Shown: positions 27,033-38,727 of the stretch, piece after piece
Numbering within the stretch: position 1 is the first letter of the stretch
Layout: every line of letters begins with the position of its first letter
Origin: Ifrita kowaldi
Taxonomy: Eukaryota; Chordata; Aves; Passeriformes; Cinclosomatidae
DNA: 64,000 nt
Direction of reading: 5' to 3'
Assembly (NCBI GenBank): GCA_013398055.1
Contig: VZRS01014563.1
Location: 511,032 to 575,031, forward strand
Notes under the pieces: generated by a model
Told to the model about the DNA's origin: nothing
What the model saw: only the letters and a program-made list of their open reading frames with translations
Database searches by the model: none
Position numbers and translations under genes: made by a program

Positions 27033-30000
27033 GGTATCTGCCTGCTCACGAGAACGCTGCGGTCACCAAAACAGCCTCAACTGTTGGAGCCAAAATCCAG
27101 AAGGGTCCAGCATGGAAATGAGAGAGGTTATTAACCCATCTCCTCTCTGCCCACTGCCTCCTCCACAGTGGGATCTGTCCAGGTTTCTTTCACTGCAGCC
27201 AGTTTGGGTGTCTTGGAGCCTGGTTCACTGGGGTAGGCAGGCAAGTAAGACATGACCCATAAAAAGAGGCCACTGAACTTCTGTGGTACAATTGCAGCTG
27301 TGTTTTATTCATTTGCTATTATCTTGCAATGGTTTTTCTTTGTGCTCTCTTTGTTTTCTCCCTGCAGCTTCTGTATTTGCCAACACTGGGGAATTTTGCT
27401 TTTATGAGGTGTTTACAATGCTTGCTTTAAGGCACACATTTAAGTACCTGAAACACTTTGGGTTTGTAATGTTTGAGTTAAATATAGTATTACTCTGCCA
27501 TGTACAACATGTAAATATCTGTGGTACAAGCATTTTAAAACACTCAGAGCTGAAGTCCCATGCCCTCAAACGTGTTTTTTTCAATACAGGTAGATTAGGA
27601 TTAAATATAAAATGGCTGAATAAATGAACACAAGGAAGAAAAAATTCCCTTCTCCCAAGACAGCAGTTTAAGTCTGCCTAGAGAGTCTTAAATGTCCAGG
27701 TGGGCTATGTTGAGGTGCTGTGCCACTTCACTGCAGAGGATGTTGTCTGGGTGTGGTGTGAGCGAGAGACTTGGGAAGGCTCAGGTTGAATTGTTCACTC
27801 TGCTTCAATTCTGTGCGCCTCCATTGAGCCAAGAGGACTTCACCACTCCTGATGAAAGTTGAGATAGATGCACTGGAAACTGTGAAAGTCTGAAACAGGA
27901 GGTAGCAGGGCTTTGTCGGCAGAGGTGTATTTTGTTCTGCTAATCGCTGGCTGCTGGAGTCTGCAGTGGGGAGGGAGCTTTCATGCTGAACAAGCGTGAC
28001 AGGGTCACACAGGACTCCGTGCACCTCAGGGACAAAGTTTCAGGGAAGAGTTTCAGTCTTTCATCAACAGTCTCTGCTGCTGAAAATCAAACAAAATCGT
28101 TTTAAGAGCTCCAACGGTGCCATACACATGGCTGTCTTGGGGGAGCAGGGTGGTTGTTAGGCCATCACCAGTGTAAGCTTATTGACCATGAAGTTGTGGA
28201 GACAATAAGCACAGAAAACATAAGAGTGAAAATTAAAACCTTTGGAAAATGCCTTTGTGAACATGTAGGTTCTTGGGGGATGTTTCCCACCTCTCTGTTG
28301 ATCTGTTGCTGTAAGTCACAATGACCATCCTGCTCAGAAGAAAAGGATTGCTTCCCTAAGAACATGTGGTAGACAAAGATTGTAATCATTGCTCCCTAAC
28401 AACAGCAAAATCCATCCTCAGCTTCGCTGCAGGCAGCAGATCTGACAGCCCTGTACGGGAAGGGTGCGTTCTCAGCTAATTGCTGCTGTCTGCTTTATGA
28501 AGGTATTATCTACATGTCAAGCTTCGTTTCCCTTAAGGGCCCCATTTTGAGCAGGGTTTGACGCAGGCAGGAACAGAGGGTGCTCAGCACCTCGGAGGGG
28601 ATGGGAGCCTTCCAAGAGACACCCGGCGTGGTGGGAGCTGCGGCACCACCGCCCGCATTTCCCACCCCGCTCCTCGCCAGGCTGGTGCTGTATTTATAGC
28701 AGCAGGGCTCTATTATGTGGTTGGTGCATTCTGCTGAGAATTGCTTAGGCTCAGAGGAACGAGCTTCTGCCTCTGACTGGCATCAGAGCTCTGTTCCGGC
28801 TCATGCCGCGGCTCCAGGAGGGCGAAAACCCACTTGAAAAACCATCCGGACTTCATTATTTATTAAAGCTGGGAAAACATGTTGCCCGAGTCATAAATAC
28901 ATGGGTAGCATCACTTAATCCTGCAAAGGCAGCGCTCTTATCACAATGACTTCAAGCACAAATAAATTGTTTCTGGGACCGAGAACACATTTACAAATGT
29001 GACTGAAGCTACTGGCAGTATTAAGATGAAGATGCAGTGGGGTTTAGATCATGGAATAAGTGATGCTGAGGATAGCCCTGAAATAGGCCCTTTTATTAGT
29101 GCTCAGTATGCTTAACAGAAGTATTGTGCCCCAGGTTTAACCATGGCATGAATAAAAACCAAAACAAAGCGTGCATGGTAGTGATGTATTACATGTAATG
29201 AGTTGAGCACATCCTTTGTGTGGTTGTGCAGTCACTTTGGGGGATTGTTTTTTCAGCTCTGGTTTAGAAATAATTCACCCTCTAGAAATTGGGAGGTTGT
29301 GTTCCCTTCTGTTCTGCATGGAACTTTGTTTACTGCTGTGCAGACACAGCAACATCACTGGGTAAGAGCAGGGATTAAGATGACGCAAAACCAGGGCTGT
29401 TCCTCTAAAATTGAGGCACTGCCCTTCTGTATGCCATGGGTAAATGTTACTGTGTCACCTGGCTGCTACTTGCACTGATATCACCATTTGATGGATTATT
29501 TCCTGTCTACCCTATGCTTCAAAAGAGTGAGAAACACCAGTTTGTATAAATTCAAGTTTAATTGCTTCTCATGCCAGTGGCCTTGTTTATTTTACTTTTA
29601 AGGGATGAGGGTCTGGAAAGGGTGTGAAGGGAGGTTTCAAACCCTTCTGAAAAAAACCTAATCTGCATCTATTCTTTTAGATCACACTCTAATCCCTTTG
29701 GCTGTTGTGATTGCAGCAGACTTCAGAAGGTTTTCCACCAATAATCTTATTTCTGGATGTCATCGGTAGAGCTTAGAAGGGTGCTTTCTTGTCTTCCTCT
29801 CTTCCCACAATAAAGCAGCTACACAGAAAACAGATGGCGTAGAGTCAATCCAGTTGAAATTAATGGAGTCAGGCTCTCCACACAAATCTCTACAACGAAA
29901 AAGGAGAGATTCTTTTTTTTCAGTGCGTTGCCTATAAGATGTATGTTGTTTGTAAAGGAATTTAGTTCACGTAAGGGATAAAAAGCTGTAACCAGTGAAG

Positions 30001-32028
30001 GGGAAAGCCTGCTTTTTAAATCAAAACTCAACTACAAGTTCACAGCAACAGTCACACTGTCTCGGTGGATGCCTTCACGTTTGGAGCTGAAAGATGGAGG
30101 AATATTTGTATTCTGGCAAAGTTATGCTTAAACCATAAGGGTGCGTGTATTGTTACAACATGCAGCCAAATTTTACGTGCAGATTAATAACAAATTTATG
30201 ACTAGACTCATTTGAACCCACATAAACCCCTAACACTGCAAATAATCCTTAAACCACTGATCAGAATTGTGTGACTTCATGAATAGGCATTTACACATCG
30301 GTGTTTATGGGCTCTGTCCATAAAAATCGGGTTGCACAGGGGAGCAGATTTACAAAGGGTTTTTCATGCCTACCAGGAATTTCAAAAACACTTAAGCAAT
30401 TAGGCTCCGAATACCTTTATGGCTGGTACAAATTAGGTGACTAACTTATGCAGGTGCTTCGGCGAATCCCACTAGGCTCATCTATGCATAAATAGGTTCC
30501 TAAACAATGTTGATATGTTTGCTCCATGGTCCTTAAACCTTTCGGTGACATATTTTGTTCCTTCCTCTGAGTAATAGAATTGTCTCCTTGCTGTGAGTAA
30601 TCCACTTGTCAGGAGCTAATGCCGCATCTCGCAGCTGCTCCGTGCAGGGGGGGTCATGGCTGGTGTCGAACCAAGCCAGTTAATTCTCCTCCTCCTCTTG
30701 CTGCTGCTTGGAAAAAATCCAAAAGTGCCTTGCACATCTACTGGAGCACACCTGTGCTTGGCACCCGGGAATTGCAGCCCGGATTTCCAAGGATGGATCA
30801 TTAAATAAATGCAGGGCTGGAGCACGTGGTGGTTCTGTACCAGCCAGCCTGGGTGGTGCAGGGCTGTGTGGAGGGAAGTGCTGGGTGGATGTGTTAGAGA
30901 CTCCTCTCTGCAGGAATGTGTCACAGTCTGGATGTAGTAAATATATCTGTGTTGGGGCTGGAGTCTCACACTGTTGTGATGAGACAAAATGACAAGTGTA
31001 CTCTAAGCAACAATCTTACATCTCTTCAACAGAAATGTAAAAGCTTCTTTTTATTCACAATAATCAGGGATTTGGAAGAAGAAATGGCAGACGTAGCACA
31101 ATGAGGATAAAAAAGCATTTCAAGAGGAATATCAGATGCTGCTGATTAGCCACGAAATGCAGCAGGTTATGCACAAACAGAGCTGCCTCAGGATCGCAGC
31201 AGAATCCTGTTGCTAGAGGTGTGAGCTCTTTACAAACAAAGCATCAGGAAACCTCATGCAGTCCCCACTCCTGGAGTAACAGAGAGAGGCACTGGGGATC
31301 CCGGGGCAGCAATCAGGGAGTCACATTTTGGTGTTACAGGGAGCGCAGCCTTTGTTTGTGTTACTTTTGGGCTCAGGCACTGACATTTCTGTTCCTGAGA
31401 AAGCCACGTCTGGTTAAGTGTTGCCGTTTCGGGTGTGAGTGTTGTGTTGGCCAGGGAGGGGGGACAAAAGGAAAACTTTCTAAAAGTGAGCCTGTTGGCA
31501 GAAAAGGCAAAACTACTCCAGCTGATATTTCAGGTGAAGTTTCACAATTGTCAGCCAAATCATCAGGCAGTTTACACATATGCCTTCCTGTTTGAAACAT
31601 TTTATTCTTTTCCACTTCCAGACTCAAACAGCCTTCAGGGATTTATAACATTTACTTAAAAACAGCAAACATTTTCAATTATTTCCACACTGTTCAGAGA
31701 CCATAATTTACTTAATGCTATGAACAATCACATTTCTCGGGGACTGCTGTGAAATGTCACCTCTAAAGGATGGCTCCCTTGTTGGTAGCAGTGAAAGCCT
31801 GGTTTGTAGTTTTCATTTTTTATTTTGATTTAATTTTCAGACAATTCAACTTTCACACCATGCATGAGTGACTAAATTCATTTCACTTGTCAGGAGAGAA
31901 AAATTTTCATAATTAAAATCCAAACCAAGGGTGGCCTTTTGCCTGCCGACCACACATTTTCTTCATTTGTGGTAGGGTTTTGTTCTGGACAGTGTGGGGT
32001 TGGGTTTTGGGTTTTTGTGTCCCTCCCA
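27033..32028. other. Non-coding unique sequence between SINE and CR1
   Basis: No coding exon is supported. Frames up to about 124 codons (31221-31595) occur on both strands and overlap without resemblance to known proteins. The stretch contains a small GC- and CpG-bearing patch (about 28560-28680) beside a minus-strand TATA box, followed by dense conserved-element-like sequence (28850-29010). No additional CR1, SINE or LTR ends were recognised. Confidence 0.6.
28616..28698 (-). promoter_or_regulatory. Possible minus-strand core promoter (TATA box plus GC-rich patch)
   Basis: Read on the minus strand, TATAAATA lies at 28698-28691. It is followed 25-35 bases downstream by GC-rich sequence carrying several CpGs (28680-28616), where a start site near 28660 would fall. 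This arrangement fits a TATA-type promoter, and the patch is the most CpG-bearing stretch I noticed in its neighbourhood. No recognisable first exon or long open frame follows on the minus strand, so any product would probably be non-coding. The motif also resembles a MEF2-type A/T core, an alternative reading. Confidence 0.2.
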
Positions 32029-32470
32029 AGCTGAGAGAGCTGGGATTGTTTAGGCTGGAGAGAAGAGGCTCAGGGGAGACCTTGTCACTCTCTACAATGA
32101 CCTCAAAGTAGGTTGGAGAGATGTGGGTGTTGGTCCTTTTGCCCAGTAACAAGAGATAGGAAGAGAGAAAATGGCCTCAAGTTGCATCAGGGGAGGTTTA
32201 GATTGGATATTAGGAAGAATTTCTTCACTGAAAGGATGGTCAGGCATTGGAACAGGCTGCCCAGGGCAGTGGTGGAATCGCAGTCCCTGGAAGTGGTCAA
32301 AAAACAAGTAGATGTGGTGCCGAGAAACACAGGTTAGGGGTGGCCTTGGCAGTGAACAAGTAGATGTGGTGCTGAGAAACACAGGTTAGGGGTGGCCTTG
32401 GCAGTGCTGGGTTAATGGTCAGACATGATCTAAGAGGTCTTTTCCAACCTTAATGATTCTCTGATTCTAT
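32029..32470 (+). mobile_element. CR1 LINE retrotransposon, 5'-truncated 3' end
   Basis: This is the 3' end of a chicken-repeat-1 type LINE. Recognisable blocks in order are CTGAGAGAGCTGGGATTGTT, a GGCTCAGGGGAGACCTTGTC block near 32070, GGAGGTTTAGATTGGATATT near 32190, TTCTTCACTGAAAGGATGGT near 32220, and AGGTCTTTTCCAACCTTAAT near 32435. The element ends in the short direct repeat GATTCTCTGATTCTAT (32455-32470), typical of CR1. The stretch 32113-32337 translates to a frame containing FFTERMVRHWNRLPRAVVES, the well-known C-terminal tail seen in avian CR1 reverse-transcriptase frames. All upstream domains (endonuclease, most of the reverse transcriptase) are missing, as usual for 5'-truncated copies. 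It cannot be autonomous. An internal 52-bp tandem duplication is described separately. Confidence 0.95.
32303..32406 (+). repeat. 52-bp tandem duplication inside the CR1
   Basis: Two adjacent copies of a 52-base unit, 32303-32354 and 32355-32406, begin with AACAAGTAGATGTGGTG and end with TTGGCAGTG. They differ at a single base (CCGAG versus CTGAG). The unit covers the CR1 segment just before the terminal GGTCTTTTCC block. Near-identity of the copies, set against the heavier divergence of the whole element from the CR1 consensus as I recall it, suggests the duplication happened after insertion. The single difference is C/T at a CpG, the most mutable kind of site. Confidence 0.95.
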
Positions 32471-34818
32471 TATCAATAGACAACTCGCAGTAATTTGTCT
32501 GAACCTTGGAAGAATTTCAGTGAAAGAGCCATGTGGGCTGTGGATGAAATTCCTCTCAGTCTACAGTGAGACAATCCACTTTTTTTTCCAGACCAGTGCA
32601 TTAAAAGCTGATATCATATATAATTGATATAACTGAGCTTTTTATATGCATGAATTCCCCCAGGAGCACCCTGGTGTGAAAAATTGTGTGAACTTGCTTG
32701 CCACTCTGTCTAAAACCAGATCTGTTCCAGCAAGGTCATCCCACACTACCTCATCCCCTGGAGCTGTGAGTGACCATGACTGGTGCAGAAGGTCAGTGCT
32801 GGGAGGTAGCTAGTGCATGGGAATAACCTGAATTTCCTTCCTGTGACGTGGACATTCACTGGAGGTGAAGAATCCTGTCCCACCAACCAGCAACTGAGTA
32901 AAGACTAATTTATCAACAGTTTGGAGTGGCCAGTGCCAAGCTATAGAGAAAGTTGACCATGAAATGGTTGTGGCTCCTCCACCTGGCTACCATGGAAAGA
33001 GGGGTTGGCCGCCTCCCTGCTTGGCCCAACCACTCTGACCAGCTTCTGGTTCTTGGGAAGGGTCCATCATCTTAAAACACGTCTGGAAAAAGTGCCCTGA
33101 GTTCTTCTCCCAAAAGTTGGGCTCATTTCCAATAAGAATCCATACACTATTCTGTGAAATGTACTCGGCATTAAAACCTTATGCAAATAATTATTACAGC
33201 TAAGCCATGGTTGCAATTTCCATTTCACTGAGGTCAGTTGCATTACATTTTTTGGTTTAGCTGCTGGTGATATAAATGGCTTGTGCTCCTCTTTGAGGGT
33301 GCTGGCTTCAAATTAAGTATAAAGCTGGGATGTGTGCATCTGCTTTAGGCTCCCAAGCCACTGAGGTGCTCTCTTTAATCAAAATCCATTACCTTTCATG
33401 AGATGCAAAGGATTAACCCTTAAGTGACTCTGGGGACACTGTTTAGTTAAAGTTGTACTGATGAAGTCAGTGCTACACAGTATTTATGCTTTTCTGTTGA
33501 GATAAATGGTCCCTGGGAAGCACTGGACTAAGCAAGCCAACAAGCATAGAATTTCAGAGGTTAATTGTATTCATGTTCTTTTCCAAACATGGATTTCAAA
33601 GGATTATTTCTCCATTTATTTTTTTTTAAGCGGGTTAAAACTTTTTTAAGTGCTATATCCATCCTTCATACTACATGGTTCTGTTTTTCCTGCTGCCAGG
33701 AACGTGCCTTTTGAAGATGTGGAATCACAGATGTGCGCGCAGTTGTGTTATCAAAAGTTTATCTTTCGGTTAGCCAAGGTTGACTGGTGAGAAAACCAGA
33801 GGCTTCAGTGTCTACAAAAAGTGAAGGAAAAACAAGTTTTAATTTTAGGCTGTGTAGAGTGCATACTGGAAATGAATTGTGCTTTTAATTAAGTTTGTCA
33901 GCACGTTGTGCATGGCTGAAGCTTAAGGAAATACTATGGAGGTGTGAAAATCTAGGGTGAGAGAAGCTGGTGTTTATCTCTTATGGTCCCAAGGAGAAAC
34001 ATGGTACATGTGGAAGACCAACCACTCTGCAGCATATCTGAATTATTTAAATAATGGTCTGATAAAAAAGAAAGATTTCCCCGCCAGCCTTCCCTCACTT
34101 CCATCCATTGGCATCTGAATTGGGCAGCGGGGGCTGCTGTAGCTAAACCAAAACTTCACCGATGTGGAAAATGAGTTGTTTATTTAGTACAAATATAGCA
34201 GCAAATGTACCAACAACCTTACAAATTTAACCAACAGAATGGATTTACCCCAGCTGGTGGTAATCCACATATCTGAGCAGTAGAAAAGAAGTGCTAAACC
34301 CACTTCTGTATCTTCCTCAGCCTTGGAGAAGTTCCAGTCCACGTCTCCAAAGGAAGCTCCCAGAACAGCAGGCTCTGAGCTGGCCAGGGCAAAGGGCAGC
34401 TCTCCCCTGCTTTCAGCAGCTGCAGGGCTGCTCTTCCTTCCTGACCCAAAAAGGTCGCATTTTTACTGAGCTCTAATTTAGGGATCTTTATTTACGTGTT
34501 CCAGACTTGAGGACGTTATTTTACCTTCGTGCATGAACAGATGGGAATGTCTGTGGTGATCCTGATAAATCTACTCAAGCATTGATTCTTCTCCATCAGC
34601 AGCAATTGAGGCAATTCATTGTCCTTACGAGCATCTCTTTATCACCCTATTGGGGAGTTTCCCATTTGTTCTTAACCTTTGGGGAGAGGGTAATCTCTTT
34701 CTTCAGCAATGATTTGGTTTTTCCCCTCTCCTCCACAGAAATTAACAAATAGCTCCTGTGCATCTCCATTCTTCACATCAGTGCATTCAAGTAACCTGAA
34801 GCTGGGGTGGGTGGAAGG

Positions 34819-34843
34819 TGCAATTAATCATGTTGCAATTAAT
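34819..34843. promoter_or_regulatory. Second pair of TGCAATTAAT motifs
   Basis: TGCAATTAAT occurs at 34819-34828 and 34834-34843, a period of 15 bases compared with 13 in the pair at 15012-15036. Further AATTAGTTAC follows. Recurrence of the same decamer as close pairs at two distant places is mildly notable. It may still be chance in AT-rich DNA. Confidence 0.2.
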
Positions 34844-37800
34844 TAGTTACAATAAATCCTGTTAGAGTGGGACGGGAGATGTGGAGTTGGGAGGTCTTGT
34901 TCCTCTGCCTCCCTGGCAAAGGGTGTCTGAGAGCTTTGCTTTGGCAGCGCTGGCTCCTTTGAGAAACACTCAGATGTCCAGCCTGGAAAGGGCTGGAATT
35001 CTGGGGCTCGTGCTGCCATGGGAGGTTTGCTGTAGTTTTTCCCCAGGAGCAGCATTTCAACTGAGATTTTTACTGTCACTGAGAACTGACAGAATCCTTG
35101 AAGCCTCAATTTCCTTGACATGAGTCAGCTTGCAAACTCTTATTTATTCACTGTGCAGCATCCTCAATATGCCACAGAAATCATTAACCTACGTAAATTA
35201 ACCGCATCCTCAAAATGTATAAACAAGCTAATTTTAAGCATCCTCTAGATCTGAGTGAAACATATTTTGTGTGCTAAAACATTGAAAATTAGAAGACATG
35301 ATGGTGAGAATAATGGTGTTTAACACTCTGAGTGCTTTTTATCTTCAAAGAGCTTAACGAACTTCAGTTGATTAATAATTTAATAAACGATGTATATTAA
35401 AGTGTAAATAGTGCAAATACAAGCCTGTCATAAAGATTTGGATGCCATGACTAAGGATTTTTTTTTTTCAGATAAAGCTGGTGTAAAATTAATTGAGCAG
35501 CTAAATGAGCTTGTACATCCACTTACCTTTTAAACTTGGAGTTTCAAAAGTTATTGCAGTAATATATAACCTGAAAGTATCTAAAAATAAGGAATTAAAT
35601 TTTCTTGCTTTTTAATTCCTGGTTTGGATGGCTAATAGATAAGGTGGCTGACAACTAAACTGTTAATTAGTGTAGAAAATTGTTAGAAAATCCTGTGCTG
35701 GACAGTCACACTAGTTGTCATTTGGAAATGCAATTTATCATGACATGTCTTCCATTTGATACTTACAGAACAAATTAGGCAGAAAAGCACCTCATATTCC
35801 CAAATACTTTTAGCCAGTGTGTTTTTCAAGGTTAAACAGACAACACACACGATCTTTGAAGTAGCAAATGGTGCTACTAAAAAATCCATTAATACACACA
35901 TTAGCACAAATTTGACAGGCCCTTGTGGCAGTTGTTGGAGACAACTAACAAGGGATGCTTCACAGGACCTGCCACGTTTCCATGAGGTTCATTTTGTTAA
36001 TTATTTGTTACTCTGAGTGCAGTGATGAAAGCACACTAATACACCATAGAAGCCTTTTTTTTCTTTCCTCTGGCCTAATTAAGGACAAACTCATCTTTTG
36101 GGTGAGACAGTGCCGTGGCATGTCTTCGAAAAGGTACTTTTAAATTTCTTTTCACTGTGTTTCTGATTATTCTAGAATTGTTCTCTAGGAAGGAGCAATC
36201 TACTGACTGGAGCTGTCAAATATTCAACCCACTGAATAGCGTTAGCTGTCAAATTAGTAAATATTATCTGTGTTTGCAACAGCCAGCAAAAATACAGGAG
36301 TGCAGTGAGAATTCTAAGTGAATGTGTGGAAAATAGATCTCTCCTCCGTGGCTCATGGAATCTTATACCAGCAACGAATTTGCCCATTGGTTACAGGGAC
36401 CGAGAATGCAGTGAGTGCACCTCCGTTGTCATCCTTTGGAAAATCTCCCTTTTTATAGAGAGCTCCTGTGACTGACAGTTTTAACTTCAGGGAACACCTA
36501 GGCTGATGTTTGGTGGCTCCTGTGTGAGTAGATTGGATGATTGCTGAGGCTGAAGTTTTCTATAAACCCTGCTTCTGTTCACCAAAAGCTCTTCAACATA
36601 TATTCAGCTGTAATCCCAAGGATAATGCCATTCCTGTCCAGCAAAGCACTTAAGCAAATGCTTAAATTTCAAGGTAACAACAGCCTTGCATTAAGTGGAT
36701 GCTTCTCTTTAAATAGGCAAGCCAACATTCTTCTTTCTCAGTATTTCCTTAGCTGCAAACTGCAGATCTCCCAACTCCTCCTGCACTTCCTTTGCAAGCA
36801 GAATTGGTGCCATTTCAGCCTTTTGCAAGATCATCAAAAATGTTTCCCATTCCTGTTCTTCCCGCAAGATTTCCTCAAAAAAACAGCCTAGATGTGGCCA
36901 CCCATGTGGGTCTAGAGTTGAACATGAGGACTGTGCAGATGTGAGGGAAAATGCTTCTGATTCCAGGAGCTGCAGTTTTACCAGTCCCAACACAGCACAT
37001 GATGGTTCTTGCTGGATCAACACAATCTACCTCTGAGCTTCCCCCTTAATCAGGATGATGCTCAGGGCACTTGGGAATATTTTTCTCATTTCTCCACTTC
37101 TTTGTACAGCACTTCCATCAGCCCTCAAGCATCCCCAGACGAGTTTTCAGTATGCATATGAAAATTGCAGTCACTGAGGTCCTCTCTGGGGCCATTTCAA
37201 ATGCTCTGTTTGCTTTCGTGGTGTCAGAAGTGTTTGTGCTGCTCGCATCTCCACGAATGCTGTGGCTGCTGAGGACTGCCCACTTCTCAGAGGTGCTCTT
37301 CCCCTTCACCCTCTTCCCAAGGAGGTGACAAAAGTCCTTCTTTGCATTTGCTCTGCAGCACAATCGCCTCAGAGACCTCGAATATTGTACTTGACCATCA
37401 TATTGCTCAGCAAAGTGGGAACAGGGTTGCTCTGTGTGTCTCTCCCAAGGCCTACAGGGGCATCACGTTACCTCCCCCTTCCCACATTATCCCAGCCTCC
37501 ACTCTTCCCTCATTAAACAATGCATCACCACGTCTTCACTTAAGAACATGATAGCTCTTTTAAGCACTTCTGTTTCTCTCTCCCTTGGAATTACACAGTT
37601 AAATTTGGCGTCTTGTCAGTTTACTCTTCCTGAATACTAAATTATTTTTTTCGTTTAAATAGATAGTCACTAGGTTGTGTCATTAAGAATTTTGGCAATG
37701 TTTAAGCTTAAAAAAATAAATTAAAATATGAGTAAAATGATTCATGATTGTGCTCCCGCACAAGAGGCCACAATGTCCTACATAATCAGCCTCTTTCCAT

Positions 37801-38702
37801 ATGTACGAAAAATTAATTTCCATTCTGTCTTTAAAAAAGCACCTTGTTGAACCAGACTGACACTAAAATCATTTTAAATGGAGAGACGATATTAAATGTA
37901 TCGAAACCACCTTCACAGGTACTCAGGTATCAAAGGGAGAAAAATAAAAGCAACTATGGAGTATTGATGCGGAAGTTATTACTTATGGCTTGAAAATTTA
38001 ACAGTGCCCAGGCAGAGTGTGTCTTGGAGTAGGGAGTGGCTTGAATGTGAGTTGAGTACGGGTCAGCTGGGCACAGAAAGGACTCGAAGTGCTGAACTTG
38101 CCACCAACCTGCTGTGTGAGTTGAGCAGACCTTTGCCTTGCTTTCCCTGGTGCCAGGGAGAGGAGCCACAGAACTCTGGGTTCGTGGGGATGATGCTTAA
38201 TCGCTTTGAGCTGCAAAATTTGCAGCTCGGTTGCTTTAACATGGCCTGAAGCTTCACAGCTTTAGGTGTGTTTTTTCCCCAAATCGAGAGCCATTTGCAC
38301 CCACCTTGTTGTGCTGATGGACAGCATCTGGGGACTGTGGATCACCCAAAAAGTCATTAGCAGAGCAAGGATCGAGACCTGCACCATGACACGTCCAGTG
38401 TTAGGCCATCCTGCCTCCCATCACGTGCTGTTCTAGCAAGAGAGAAGGGTTTTGCAGAGACAGTCTGTGTCTGCTGAAAATGGCAAGCTGGTGGTTTGAG
38501 CCATTCCTTGCCCCCACCCACGGAATCAGAACCGGATTCCTCCTCTCTTTGAAGCTGACTAACGTGGTTTTTCACATAAAATCCATTTACTCAGGCTGTA
38601 TGCGGGAGGAAGAAGGGTGCACTTCCCCGTAATGCTCACAAAACACTTTGATATCTTAGCCTGGAAGGCACCATAGAAGTGCAATGGATAATTATTAATG
38701 AA

Positions 38703-38727
38703 TTAACTAAATGATTAATTTAGTTAA
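38703..38727. repeat. AT-rich perfect inverted repeat, 10-bp arms
   Basis: TTAACTAAAT at 38703-38712 is the reverse complement of ATTTAGTTAA at 38718-38727, separated by GATTA. The surrounding 80 bases (38684-38760) are nearly all A/T with many TTAAT/ATTAA strings, which gives further imperfect pairings and several homeodomain-like cores. It may be a conserved regulatory element or simply low-complexity AT sequence. Confidence 0.7.

Noticed and set aside
32113..32337. 75-codon open frame
   Set aside because: It is the CR1-derived tail frame inside the LINE 3' end, not a host gene.
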